Source of the DNA: Wolfiporia cocos
Lineage: Eukaryota > Basidiomycota > Agaricomycetes > Polyporales > Phaeolaceae
Assembly (NCBI GenBank): GCA_029448655.1
Contig: JACCLO010000003.1
Coordinates: 2,976,001-3,040,000 of the forward strand
Reading direction: 5' to 3'
DNA: 64,000 bases
Of the stretch, positions 1 to 11,985 are shown in pieces. The first letter of the stretch is position 1, and each line of letters opens with the position of its first letter. The notes below the pieces were generated by a model that did no database searches, was not told where the DNA came from, and was given only the letters and a program-made list of their open reading frames with translations. A program made the position numbers and the translations under genes.

Positions 1-546
1 CATGCTGACCGTAAACGCAGACACTCATTCTAACTTACGTGACAATCCCTGCGCAAACTCGAATTTCGACCGAGCTCCTGAACTCTCCTGCATGTCTTGC
101 GCATTACTCCGTCAGGGATGTTGTACTTCGAAGATTCATTCCCGCGCGCATGCGCGATTAGTCTCGAGTGGGTGGTGCGCCACACGTGTCACGTCAGGGC
201 GTGTCGGACGCGTACTTGCGAGGATATATTCGCAGGCGATACAACCAACGCTACATACTGACAGTACATCGCCGTTCACCCTCTGCATAGTCTGACTCCA
301 GATAACGAGAGCATACCTCGAGGCAGATTACGACGAGAACCAAGATGTGTGAGAGCTCGATGTCGGGGAATGGTAGGTAGGAGCGTGGGATGGGATGAGG
401 GAACGGGGACATGCCTGTGATTCTTGCGCTTGATGAAAGGGAATGGCGGGGTGACAGCAGGTCGGCCTCTATCATGATGCAGATGCGACTCCAAGGCAAG
501 GCGAAATAATCGCAGCCAAAAAACGCAGGGATTGCGTCACGTGCAG
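1..546. other. 5' flank, no gene supported
   Basis: I see no reading frame here with recognisable protein features. Short frames run through on both strands but none has domain motifs, and no splice-joined frame emerges. It probably holds the 3' flank of the adjacent minus-strand gene and an unresolved neighbour beyond the left edge. Confidence 0.4.
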
Positions 547-2374
547 CTATACGGCGCCCTTGATTTGCACTTTGCGATATTTCTCTTCGAACACCTGCGC
601 GAGCGGCGCCTCCAGCACCTTGCAGTCAAGATTCTTCTTTGTATCTGAGTCGTTCGGATTCTTGAAAAGGCCCAAGCGATGCTCTAGAAGCCATTCACGC
701 GCTAATGACAGCGTGTCAAACGCGAGCTCTTTCCGCACCAACTCCAAAGGTATTGTCATGTAACTGTAACCGGCCGGGGCTGTCAATCGGCATCCACGCA
801 TCCGAACAGGACCACGCACGCTTTGGTCATCACCATGAGAGCGCGTATGCGTTCCCTGTCGATGAAATGATCCATGATGTATGCACCCATATTGGGCGCG
901 TTCATATAGAGGTCAAACAAAGAATGGTAATTCCCCGTAGTAAGAGCGCGCTGAACGTCGAGCGCATGTCGCACGGCCGCATCGGATTTCTGTCTGTCGG
1001 TTAGTTGACCTACGTAGAGATTCAAATCTGGGGAGATGCGTATGAATATAATGGGTTCGCAACGTGAGGATAGTGACGTCAACCGTTGACATACCACTTC
1101 TGTTGCGCCCGTGTACAAGCATCAGGATGCGATACGCGGTGAACTCTTCGACCTTCCCCGGGATGCCCAGCTCGTAAAGATTGCGCAACATCGCCTGGCA
1201 CTGATTATACTCGACCATATCACCCTTTACCAGCCATATCATCAAAGGGTTCATGGTAGAGTTACAATGAAGACTTACAACTTCCAGAGCCATGCGCGCG
1301 TGTATCTCGTAAACTGTCACGGTGAATTCGTTCTTTATTCGTTGAACCTGCATTACATCAATGTACAGCACCTGAAGTTAATATCCCAAAATGGACGAGT
1401 AAAGTAACGCACGGTGAGATCTTGCCGCAGACTCTTAAATTGACTGCATATCCAGCTGTAGCTGACCTTCTCCCGCCAGCGCTTCTTCAGCTGATTCAAC
1501 GTTTCCTGGAGAACGGAAAACGGTCGAATCTGTTCTGGTTTCGGTTCCTAATGACTAAACATCAGTGCAGGAGAGACTCGACAAGACCAGTCTACTCGCT
1601 GAAGTCAGACGAAGATAGTCCTTAAAGATTTCCTGGGATCTGCCGACGATCGTGAAGCGGTCCCAGTTGGGTGCATTCTGTAGCATGTCAATTAATGGCT
1701 GGCCCTGACAACAAATACAGTCAACATACCCCATTTGCTTCTGGCTCGTCTAAGTCCATTGGCATAGGATCAGCCCGAGGCGCGGAAGCATGTGAGTATG
1801 GGTTATGGGCGTGTCCCGCAAGACCTTTCCGACGCTCGATTTCGTGCTCACGCTGGAAGCGAGCCGCTCTACGATTTAGTGCTGCCATATCGTTGGGATC
1901 TAGTGCATTGGTACCCATGTTCTTGCCGATTGGTCCTTTCTTCATCTTCTTATTGCCAGTGCCAGCGGTAGTCTGCGCATCATTGCTACATTCAACGCTG
2001 TGTGAGAACGAGGTCCCGCACTCCTAAGCCTCAGAGACTTACAACTTTCTCTTCAGGTTATTGAGAGGGTTAATGACGGGCGGCGCCTTTGGTAACAGAC
2101 TCAAATGTCGCCTACTCAGGCAGAAGTCGCCAGTGCAGACATGGCCACGCATACCTTTGCAATTGCACGCCATCCCAGTCGGTAGTCCACAGAGTCTTAT
2201 TTACAAAAGCGTCAGCGATTACCTGTCTCAGTTCAGCCTGTGCTTCCGCCCTGTTTGCATCGGTCATCTGTCCCAGACATTTCGCGACCCACACCCTTGA
2301 ACGCTCTGTGAGACGGAAATTCTCAGTTGTCAGACCGCGTACTTTAGTGGGGGTGGCCAGCTGTCAGAAGACAT
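547..2374 (-). CDS. THP3: SAC3/GANP-domain protein, THP3/LENG8-like
   Basis: This is a multi-exon minus-strand gene. I place the start at 2374: a short first exon (2343-2374, MSSDSWPPPL) splices over a 47-nt intron to the frame reading VWVAKCLGQMTD, typical of the LENG8/Thp3 N-terminus. Next come NKTLWTTDWDGVQLQ, a basic stretch (KKGPIGKNMGTNALDPND, about 1945 downward), SQEIFKDYLRLTSA, then the SAC3/GANP/PCI core (IKNEFTVTVYEIHARMALE, YNQCQAMLRNLYELG, GKVEEFTAYRILMLVHGRN, RALTTGNYHSLFDLY, MGAYIMDHFIDRERIRAL). The last exon ends at 547. In yeast, Thp3 acts with Csn12 in transcription elongation and splicing; the family is nuclear. Family identity is firm. Whether it is strictly orthologous to yeast THP3 is inferred, and the inner exon borders are not all fixed. 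Confidence 0.82.
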
Positions 2375-2684
2375 AGTGCGTTATCGTAGTGGGAGTAGCT
2401 TAAAAGGCCCAGAAATGCACAAGTAGGTACTGGAACGCAAGACCGCATTGCATTGAGTCGGCAGACGCGGGCGGTCCTGTCATCCGATTCTCACGGCCGC
2501 CGCGCGCTCACATGGTCAGATGGAGGTTGAGGTTTATAAGGTCGAGGTTTCCTCGCAAAGCCGTCGTCTCTCGTCGTTTCTCTCGTACTCTAACATGACT
2601 CACACTGCAAGGAACAGAAAGTGCATAGCCAGTACTACTCTCATCTGAGAATACTATTTACTGTCCCCGAAAGCTGCTCTAGCT

Positions 2685-4008
2685 CTAATGGGTCGACTTG
2701 TCGGCCGGAGGGTTGTAGACTACGGGAAATGCGGTTAGAAGAGAGCAGGACATGATGAAACAAGTGTACGTACAGATCTTCCTGCTCTTGATCACAGACC
2801 ACTTGAATCGCTTGACGTACAAGCTGATGGCTGTGAGTCCTGAGAAGAGGATTACGGCCTTGAGACCGAGTTTCTTTCGCTCGTCATGTTCTGGCTCGGC
2901 AGCCCAGTTCAAGAACGTTACAACGTCCTTGGCCATCTGTGAGGTCGTTGCGGGGGTTCCTGCATCGCGATCTTCAGACCCATCGCCATACAGGACATGG
3001 TTGCGCACTTACCGTCATCGTACTCAACAAGACCATCGAACAGCACGCGAGCCATAGAAATAGCGTTACCAGGGAAGTACGGGTTGTAATTCATCCCATC
3101 ACGAATCTCGAACCCAGCCGGGGGGTCTCTGTAACCCGTCAAGAGTGCGTAAATGTAATCCTGCCGACCGCTCAATTTGCGCGCATACAGAAGAGCCACG
3201 AACACCTCACCGCACCACCGTGACGCGCCTTTACGATCAAGCTGAGGTCTGGGGGCAGGGCACCGCCATTACCTGCGCGCGCAGCCTCCTCGTTCGGGTA
3301 AGGCGGAGGCATGTAGTCGGAAAGCTTTCCGGGGCGCTTGAACATCTCGCCCTGGTCGTCCGGACCGTCCTCGTATTCGATCTCCTCTGTCATGGCCTTC
3401 GCTTCGTCGGCGGTGTGGGAGACGCCGACAAGATTGCGCCAGGCAATACGGTCGAGAGAGTGGCATGCGGCACAAACCTCACGGTAGACCTGGTAGCCTC
3501 GACGAATGCTATGGGGGCGCGGAGTGTGAACGTCACTTCTTGAATATGAACATAGAAGCCGACCTTTGGTGGTCGAATGTGTCGAGGAAGCCGGCATGGG
3601 GCCAAGGGTATTTCGGAGGATGGAGGCCCTCTTCTGCAGGCGAGCTAGCGTGGACTTCACCAATAAATGGCAGGGTGCCGTACAGGCTCGTATACCATGC
3701 TACGGAACCAACCGCGAAAAGCGTCGCGGAAGCCAATGTCGCGCGCGAGTTGATGAGGGACTGCGAAAAGACTAAGCACATCCATGTCGCATAAAGAAAC
3801 TGCTAGTACGCGCACCTCGAATGTAGACGAAGCGGTAGAACTAGTGGAAGCAAAGCGGACGCGCTGGGCATTCGTGACGTTGAGGCCCGGGTGCGCGGTG
3901 TGCGCGAAGGGACAAACTCACCGACGAGAAGCGGGCACCTGATGAGAATGTCGATGAGCGTGCAGCTCCGACACCCTTCAGGGCACCCTTGGGCAGCCTG
4001 GCGAACAT
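2685..4008 (-). CDS. CYT1: Cytochrome c1, heme protein of respiratory complex III
   Basis: Cytochrome c1 passes electrons from the Rieske iron-sulfur protein to cytochrome c in the bc1 complex of the inner mitochondrial membrane. The start at 4008 gives a basic, Ser/Ala-rich mitochondrial presequence ([19 protein letters not shown]). The c-type heme motif CAACH is encoded at 3460-3474 ([20 protein letters not shown]). The axial-ligand methionine lies in [17 protein letters not shown]. The C-terminal anchor follows [21 protein letters not shown] and ends [14 protein letters not shown] final intron (GTACGT...CCGTAG) joins this to [12 protein letters not shown] and the stop at 2685-2687. All key residues are present, so the gene looks functional. 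It sits between two other minus-strand genes, each with its own start. Confidence 0.95.
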
Positions 4009-4266
4009 TTTAACGACGACGGTCAACGACGGGATTTTGAGTCGGGAATGCTCGCACGAGGAACGATGACCTCTGATCGCCCGTGACAGTAGTGCTGTCA
4101 CGTGTGACCGGGTCAACACGCGAGCCGTGCCGAGTCGTCCCGGCCAATCACCGATACTGCATTTACCGCCGCCGCCGCAATACCGCCGCCGCACGACCAA
4201 CTGAGATGTGGAAGTATAGGATCTATCGTAATGAAGTCGTAGAAGACATATCGCTACCCTTTCGAT

Positions 4267-5988
4267 CTATGCCGTCGGTGTGCCCTGCGAACTCCAGAAC
4301 GAATGCTCCCACCAATTGCCTTCAACTCTTCGGGGATGGAGATATCTGCCACCAGCATTGGGTGCGGCAGTCCGATGCAGGACCCACAGCTCATCGATGC
4401 CCACCTCCCGCACATACTCAGCCAATCTGCTATAGTTTAAACCCACGGCATGTGGCCCGTGGCTGTCATCCGACAGCGCAAAGCGACCGCCATGCTTCTT
4501 GATGAGCTGAGAAATCTCTTAGCAGAGGTGCAGGAACACTACGCTCGAGCGCTCACCTCTACTATGTCTTCACCGGGGTAGCAGGCATCCCAGCCTTTTC
4601 GCAGGGCTGCTGCATTTAGCTCGAACAACGCTCCGTAGCCAACAGCATATTTGATGTTACGCTCCAGCTTCTGCCGAGCGCGCGCGTAGTCGTAGAATCG
4701 TAACCCCGGGTTGTACAATCTGCACAGGTCGATATGTCCCACAATTTCGGGATGAAACCTACTGAGGACCTGGTATTGCGCGTCGAAATACGAACATAAG
4801 AATGCATCCATGTGTGCGCTTTCTCCGTCCGCACTCGACTTCGTTGCAGTCTGACCTCCGAAGCTGTCGAGGGCACGCTGATAGGTGTCCCGATCAAAAT
4901 CGATAGGGATTGCATTGGCATGATGCACAGAGCCCACTAGGTATTCAATCCGGCCTTCATGTCTCTGTAACAAGTCTCCCAACTTGACAAGGTCTGCCTC
5001 TGTGATGAATTCTGTCTCGAGGCCAACGAGTAAAGTGATCTTGTCGGCATAGCACTCCTTCACACGGTGTGCCTCTGTCAGGAAGTCGTCGAACTGCGCC
5101 CCGAGACGACCGAGAGGGGTTCCTTCCTGTGTACATAGCCAGGAAACGTTAGAACAGTTGTGTGCTACGCTGAATATGCCATATGGGGGGAACGAGAAAT
5201 ATCTACCAGTGCAGGCCACGAGATGCCAGGCACAGTCAGAAGTTGCTGATTTAAGTCAACCAATAGAAGGAAGTCGCATGATGGGGCGCAAGGATGGTGT
5301 ACAAAGTAAAATGGGACTGTCCTTGCAACGGAAGCGTGCATGTTCCAACGCGGCCAGCAAATTGCGTGCAATGCATCCCCATCGGCGGCAGTGGTCAGTT
5401 CGCAACATTCGAGATATATAGCTGTGTGCATCCAAGGGCATGGGTGATATGAGGAACTATGATGCGGGGAGCGATACTTGTTTTTGAAACCCAGTGTCGC
5501 GGCGGGATGGACGCGACCTACTTGGGCGTAAGCGGGCCCATCACGCGGTCCCTGAAGCAACTGAAAGCAGGCCAGCCGGTGGTGTGGACTGTAAGTATTT
5601 TTTGATGACCAGATGTCCAACAGCAAAATGATCGCCAGTCAGAAAGTAAGACCCAACAACCCTCTGCCTGGTTTCGAGGGCACATTTTCTCGCTTCAGAT
5701 TCAAGAACAGTCCTCATACGTGGGTTAATGATCGAAGTCTCAGGTGGGTGTTAAATTACCAGGACTGAGAAGAGATGCCAAAACTGCAGACAAAGAGCTG
5801 ATGCACGGGGGAATATGCACCTCTTCAGGGTATAGATCCTCAAGGCGATAGCGTGGCACATGTTCTGTCAGGCCATACACCTCGAAGCCCTGTCTGATGG
5901 CCTCCAGGACGACGTCTTGAAGCGTGCCCGATGCGTGTTTACAAAACTGGCCCGAGTGCGAGTGGTGGCTATACGGCATCGCGGGCAA
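4267..5988 (-). CDS. HIS2: Histidinol-phosphatase, PHP family
   Basis: This enzyme removes phosphate from L-histidinol phosphate, the step before histidinol dehydrogenase in histidine synthesis. The N-terminus MPAMPYSHHSHSGQFC holds the metal-binding HxHxG of the PHP domain; a second in-frame Met at 5979 is an equally good start. LEAIRQGFEVYGLTEHVPR follows, then the long exon 4539-5160 with LVGLETEFITE, EYLVGSVHHANAIPIDFD, FHPEIVGHIDLCRLYNP and GALFELNAAALRKG. A short intron (GTGAGC...GCTAAG) joins GEDIVE to ISQLIKKHGGRFALSDDSHG, with the last metal ligands in SDDSHGP, and the frame ends at 4267-4269. The motif order and the SDDSHGPHAVGLNY box are diagnostic of fungal HIS2. Introns in the 5160-5740 stretch were not fully resolved. 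Confidence 0.92.
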
Positions 5989-6253
5989 GGTCGCTGTATG
6001 CCAGGCATAGCGTCAGCGATAATAGCGCACACGGCATCGGGCTTACTACTCAGGTGCGCGCAAGGCAGTACGCAGGACGTCGGAAAGCTGTGTTGCACCG
6101 CGACTGTGCGCGCAGTTCGGGCGCTTTTCACGTGTACCGCAACTTGGCGCCCGCTGCCGATATAACGGTCGGAGAGTCGGTCATCATCGCAACGACTTCC
6201 ATCGTCCCACTTCACCCCGGCCCCTCTCTTCATCCAATCTTCACTTGTACACC
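5989..6253. promoter_or_regulatory. Divergent promoter region between HIS2 and the CYSTM gene
   Basis: About 265 bp separates the HIS2 start on the minus strand from the CYSTM start on the plus strand, so this stretch must hold both 5' regions. I see no unambiguous TATA box. A pyrimidine-rich run (near 6200-6245) precedes the plus-strand ATG, as is common at fungal transcription starts. Confidence 0.5.
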
Positions 6254-6700
6254 ATGAACAAAGACTACTACAACGGCGGCCAGCAGCCCTACTACCCGCC
6301 CCAGGGTGAGTTCACCACCTCCTATATCCCCTTGACCACAGCGCTCACGCGGGGCTGTGCAGGTCCTCCGCCAGGCCAGGGATACTACCCACAGCAGCCA
6401 CAGCAGGCGTACGGTGGCCAGCCATATGGACAGCCATATGGACAACCGGGATATCAGCCTCAGCCACCCCCACAGACAGTCTATGTGTAAGTAGAAGCGA
6501 TGCTGACGACATGCCTCGTGTGTTTATCGGGAACGTGTGCAGTCAGCAACAGCCGCAGCAGAGGGGCGGTGGGGATGACTGTTGCGCGTGTCTAGCAGGA
6601 GCTTGCCTGTGTTGTTGCGCAGAAGGTTCGTCTTGCCCCTGTTTCTGGCCACCACGATGCTAACCCCCCTCAAGAAATGTGCTGCGATTGCCTCTTCTAG
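6254..6700 (+). CDS. Small CYSTM-type cysteine-rich tail protein
   Basis: Four exons can be read directly: 6254-6305, 6363-6486, 6543-6625 and 6675-6700, all with GT-AG introns, giving a 94-residue protein. The N-terminal two thirds is rich in Gly, Pro, Gln and Tyr (GGQQPYYPPQ, then YGQPYGQPGY). The C-terminus is a cysteine-rich module, DDCCACLAGACLCCCAEEMC followed by CDCLF and the stop. This is the CYSTM architecture, found in small tail-anchored or palmitoylated plasma-membrane proteins linked to stress tolerance in fungi and plants. Without splicing the gene is broken into unrecognisable short frames. Exact cellular role is unknown. Confidence 0.88.
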
Positions 6701-7080
6701 TCTCACGCCGCTATCCACGATCCGTTATGTATTCATGTTTTCCGCCATCAAGTGGTTGCATTGTTCCATACCCTTCGCCTCATTTATCGGTGGCACAACC
6801 ACCTTCTAATGTAGTCACGGACATTCTGTCGTTACGTTAGCGTGGATGTACAGTCGATCTACAGCATCTAATATACGCTTTCGGTTGACCTCATACGCTG
6901 CCTAGTCTTCGATGGCCTGGGCTGCACGCCGCTGGGCTTCAAGTTGTGCGCTCCTATCATATTTATCTATTGAGCCTATCATGTACAGCGCACTCGACTT
7001 TGACCGGTACCTGAAGCCAACCACTCATCTGCAGCCCAAGCCGCAAGCCGACCGTAACTGGCAATACTACTGCCAGCACC

Positions 7081-8764
7081 ATGATGAACTTTGGTCAGCC
7101 CCTCACTGCCGAACAGACCGCAGCATATCTGCGCACCCTACCTGCCATTCGCGAACGATGCGGTCGTGTGCATGCGCTCGCCCAGCAGAATAAGCTCGAG
7201 TATTTCACATATGACCCGGACAGGGAGGCGGATGTAGCTGCGTTTTGCGTCGACATCATAAAAGTGCGCTGGGTTTCAGGCTAATTCGTCAACACGTCGC
7301 TTCAGTGCAGAGCTGAGACTCGATCCCGTAGCGCGACTTCGGAACGAACTATGCATCGGTGTGTGGCTTCGCTCACCCTCACTTGTAACCCACTAAGCGC
7401 AACATCCCCAATGGTACGCACGTAGATCCCGCCACACGGACGCTGGCGGCACCTCGATGCGGGTAGGCCCCGTGTCGAGCCACTCATCGCTCAGTGGAAG
7501 GCAATCTCTAACCCTCCAGATCAGAAGGAGATCACAAAGCGCCTCGTGGACCTCTTCCTCGTCTCTGTGCTGCTCGACGCAGGCGCGGGAAACGTTTGGT
7601 CGTACCGTGAAGCGGCATCAGGCCAGTCTTTCGCGCGATCAGAGGGGCTCGGTGTCGCGAGTATCAAGATGTTTGAGGACGGTTTCTTCTCTAGTGATGT
7701 CAGCAATCCGCACCGTGTTGACGGTTAGAGTTTACTGCCAATCCCGTGCGCACACGCGGATTGATCGTGATAATTTTTGGAACAGCGGAAGGTTTGTCGA
7801 AAATCACCGCGGAAAGGACTGCAGCTGCTATGCAAGTGACCGAGTCGAACCCCATGGTGGGTATCGAGGGCCGGACGTCGCTCCTCATCAATCTCAGCAA
7901 GGCCTTACGAGCCAGCCCTAAGTATTTTGGTGTCGCTGCTCGCCCGGGCAACCTTGTCGGTACGCCAATCTTCTTTAGTTCGGATGCACACACAGGCGGA
8001 TGCTTCGGACTGTGTAGATTTCCTGGAGCTCGAGTCCAAGCCAGATGGCGCCACACGTCGGGTGCACATCTTCGCTCTCTGGACAGCACTCATCGAGGGC
8101 CTCGCGTCGATTTGGCCTGCAACGCGCACTAATCTAGGTGGCGTTCCGCTCGGGGATGTTTGGCCCTGCAGTGCACTAAGAACGACAGCGTCTACGGAGG
8201 GGGGCGAACTCGTCCCATTCCATAAGCTCACCGGGTGGATTACGTACAGCCTCATCGAACCAATCGCGAAGGTGCTTGGATGGAGGTTTGAGGGGATTGA
8301 GTATATGACTGGTTTGCCTGAATACCGAAATGGTGCGGCTAACATGCTTCCATTGTTACCAAACGATATAGACGACATTCGTGATAGGTGGACTGTTGGT
8401 CGATTTGGGCGTATTGACTCTCCGGCCGGCTGTGATTCCGTCGTCTTTCTATCCTGATCCCACCTCGGAGATCCCAACGCTACCTCCATCCCACCCCGCT
8501 ATTGTGGAGTGGAGGGCGATGACGATAATCGAATTGCAAGTCTTTGGAACGTTATCTTTCTATTCCACTAAACAATGTTCGCTTTGCAGGGATCGGATTG
8601 CAGACGCCATTCGTGAGAAGCTCGGCTTGACTGCTGAAGAGCTTACTTTGGCGCAGGTGTTGGAGAGCGCAACTTGGAAAGGAGGGCGTGAGATTGCGAA
8701 ACAGAAACGCCCGGCCACTGGTGGACCACCCATAAACATCGAAAGCGACGGCACGGTTTTCTGA
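7081..8764 (+). CDS. URC4: DUF1688 protein, URC4/Urg3-like uracil catabolism
   Basis: The exons join cleanly: MMNFGQPLTAEQTAAYLR to the donor at 7264, exon from 7332 (RDFGTNYAS), exon from 7426 (IPPHGRWRHLDAGRPRVEPL, KRLVDLFLVSVLLDAGAGNV, SGQSFARSEGLGVASIKMF), then LSKITAERTAAAMQVTESNP with GIEGRTSLLINLSKALRAS. Later exons carry FALWTALIEGLASIWPATR, GVPLGDVWPCSAL, ELVPFHKLTGWITYSLIEPI, GIEYMTGLPEYRNGG, LVDLGVLTLRP and the tail ADAIREKLGLTAEELTLAQV. The stop is at 8762-8764. The family is DUF1688, which includes Lachancea URC4 and Aspergillus urg3 in the uracil (URC) degradation route; the chemistry of this protein is not settled. The reading frame looks intact. The remaining URC genes are not in the window. 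Confidence 0.88.
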
Positions 8765-9549
8765 ATTCGGCCTTCTGAGAATTAGTGCCAAAATGGTAGA
8801 ACAAATAAATATTCTCTATAGCTGGATTGGTTATGTGGGTATCGGACGCAAAAAGTGTAATGATGATCTATCCCTTCGCTATCATTGTGGGTAAAGCTAC
8901 TGCGACAGTTGGTGTTGGGACGTGATGGATTCGCAACAGATGGTACGTCGTCCTCTCAGCGCAGTGGCTGGCCGTGCACAGACGTCTGGATTCTATTGAA
9001 ATGAAGCTAAGCGAACGCGGGAACAAATTATATCTATCCTGTGATCAGGTGAGTGAACTTTTACATAGATCTTAGCACTGGGAGCGAGAAGCCAAGGCGC
9101 CATGCTCTTTTCACAAGACTCGATTAGGATGACCTCGACTCTGTTTCACTGAGATGTTAAGCAGGCTGAGCTATACCATAATGCAATGTAGTCAGCTAAG
9201 GTCAGGTGGAGAATGATTTTTTGGTACACGAGCGAACTGATGTTAGTGAATGATAGCGGTCTCATATGTACGAACATTATAAGCATAATAACATACCAAG
9301 CCTTAGAAGGCTTTACAGCCAGATTTTATTAACGGAAAGAACCAAGAGAATGTGGTTTGAGCCACAAGACTCAGTTTATCATTATGCGAAAACGTTGTTA
9401 ATCATCCTGACTGAAAGCTCGAGGCACCAGTGCTGCAAAGCCTTTTGATATCGGGTCTCGTCTGCGAAGACTGAAAACTTGACGAGAAGTCTTGTTGAGC
9501 CGAAGAGGATCTCAGAGGGCAGTGGTACGAGGTCTAATGTTATCATTAT
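8765..9549. other. Intergenic, no gene supported
   Basis: AT-richer sequence downstream of URC4. One 60-codon plus frame (9266-9448) has no recognisable features. I find no repeat termini or RNA gene here. Confidence 0.4.
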
Positions 9550-9830
9550 ACGGTCGAACCGCACTGCAAGATTTCCATTTCCATTAGGGAGCGCCGGTGT
9601 ACTCATCAGTCTGTTTCAACTGCCACAAGAGTCATTCCGCCTATCTTGATTCGTTCCAGCCGCTCGGGGACCTCAAGCGGTAACCCTTGACCGTAACGAC
9701 AACTGACGATCATGAAGCTTGGGCTTCGAGGAACGTTGCAGACAATAGAGCAGCATGTAAGCTGACTGCTCGGATGACTGACGCCATTCGCAAGAAGCTG
9801 GGAAGGTGGGCAAATAATTGTTATCGTGCA
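9550..9830 (+). pseudogene. Probable decayed fragment of a URC4 duplicate
   Basis: The stretch around 9735-9815 resembles the 3' part of the intact URC4 gene about 1.1 kb upstream. The phrase MTDAIRKKLG here parallels IADAIREKLG in URC4, preceded in both by GAACGTT and followed by matching codons for a few residues. The upstream part (GVLISLF and FVPAARGPQAV, with a stop between) lines up loosely with LLVDLGVLTLRP and its continuation. Stops and missing flanks mean it cannot be expressed as URC4. The call rests on short similarity judged by eye and needs an alignment. Confidence 0.4.
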
Positions 9831-11985
9831 CAGAGTGCAGAGAATGGATACAAAACCGGGAGCTGTCACGGCGCAAGTCATCCACGAATGGTAGATCGCA
9901 GTGGACACGGATATGAGTTTGGCACGGAAGCAAGATTATGAAGAATGTATCTAGACGCGCACGCATGGTGAGTCGTGCAAAACAAAAAGAGACGATATGG
10001 TACGCAGCGGTATTATCGGATGAGAAACACGAAGGCGAAGGCGCAAAGTCTAGAGATAACGAGGTCGACTGCAAATTGTGAAATTGTGATACAAGGAGAT
10101 ATAGCGAACGCATATTGGGCTACGTCACTGTGAACGAATTGGGGGCGACACATTAGATGACTATGGTGTTGGATCTGTATAGAACTGCATAGTGACGCTC
10201 TAAGAGAGTTAAACTAATGCGCTTAATGCATGCAGCTTACCGGGCTGGCCAAAGCAAGTAGGGGTCCTTTGGGATGGCTTATCTCAGCGGGGACTTGAGT
10301 AAGACTGGACGGGAGAGGCGAAAGCGTACATTTGTGCCCCCTGCTGGAGGAAATATTGAGTGAGAGGCGTTTGCGCTACGAAAGAAATACAAGTTGATAC
10401 ACATTCATATCGGAGGGTACTCTAGCTGCTAATTTACCTGGTGCAATGTATTCGGCACGAGGCAATACATCGAACATCAGAGAGCGCGCATATGCCAGAG
10501 CTATCCCCGACTCTCGGCTGGTCGTAAAATCTAGTGTGTCCATCCTGCACAAGCTATAAACAATCGATGAACAGGTGATCCGGTAGATTTACCTGGGCAA
10601 TCGCAGCAATGTGACTCGAAGTCGGTATTGTCCCTGCAATCTGATGCTGACATCCGGGAATAGGAAATAAATTCCTTGTTTGCCTTGTAGATTGCGAAGT
10701 ATATGTGGAGAGGAGACTAGGTTCCCATACAGCAGGCGCTGTTGTCCAATTTGTCGTTCATTTCCATGAGTGAAGTCTGCAGACTCTGACCCGTCACCAG
10801 CAAGTAAAGACAATTGCGCAATGAGGAAGGGAAGCTCTGTCTCGCTTTCACGACGAGGTAAATCAGCGGATCACATAAAGGGCGTCAGGCTTGATACAAC
10901 TCACTCTATACCACCGGCCTCACAATTATCGGGTTCCACGAGGCGCGCAATGAGAGGAGGTGCCAAGGGCAGACGGGTGAGAGTAGAATCTCCAAATTCA
11001 GCCGTCTTCACCGGGTGCTGGACTATCTCAAGACTGTATGATCTAGCAGTCGATTCGTTAGGGATAACTGCGTGCGATGTAATTGCTCATCGTTACCTGG
11101 AGGTTTGCACAGGCTGACTGGCAGAGGTACGAACACTTGGTGAGTTAGCTGATAACTGGTGTAATCGATGCGAAGGGCGACGAGGGCGTGCTCGATGAGG
11201 GCGTGAAATACTGTCAGTGTGCGAAGAAACACCACCCGCGTAATGGGAGCCGTTTGCGAGACTACTAGTCAAAGGTTTGTAATGGCACAATGGCGGAGGG
11301 GAGGCCGGAGCCGTTGGGGCAGCTGATTCTAGCGGTTGGAGGCCAAAAGGAAGGGGAAGCTCATCGGGGGGCTTGACAACGTGCTACATAGCCCGCAATA
11401 CAGTCAGCTTGAGAGTTCGACGAAGGACATCGTACCGACGCGCCTGTCGCGTACCTGGTGGATGCCTCGCGGTCGAGGAGCAGGATGGATGGTGAAACGC
11501 TGAGGTGCCCGAGGAGATGATTTGCGAAACACCCGGATTTCAATCTCTGCCGTAAGCCCTTCAGTCGCGCATATTGTCCCCGCATCGGTGGACGAATGCT
11601 CAAACATATCTCACAACATAGATCTCGGAACTCAACCTCGGGAGCGGCGACAGTGGTGTCGAGCAGTTCACCAGCAGCGACAAGGAGGCTATACGGATTA
11701 GGCGTCTCCGTGCGGGTGTTGCATGGAGTGAGGTCTAAAGACAATAACGACTGATGAGCATATATACCTCCGCCCGAGAAGCATCAATTTTGAGGGATTC
11801 ATCGACCACCAATGGTCGATGTGCGAAGACGGAACCGTACCCGAGAAAGACCCAGAGGAGCGGATGCCGGTCGTTGAGGGCATGTTCTCGAATTTTGAAG
11901 GATCACGAGCGGTTGACAGTATCAGAATGAGAAGCGAAAACTCACAGAGGGGGGGATAATAAGGTATATTAAGTGTGCTAGTACT
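9831..11985. other. Long stretch without a supportable gene
   Basis: Several medium frames occur on both strands (for example 10770-11117 plus, 11361-11744 minus), and one plus frame near 11755-11960 reads smoothly through VPEKDPEERMPVVEGMF. None joins into a protein I recognise. It could hold a fast-evolving gene or a pseudogene. Transcript data would decide. Confidence 0.35.

Noticed and set aside
9266..9448. 60-codon plus frame after URC4
   Set aside because: Too short, no motif, no splice partner.
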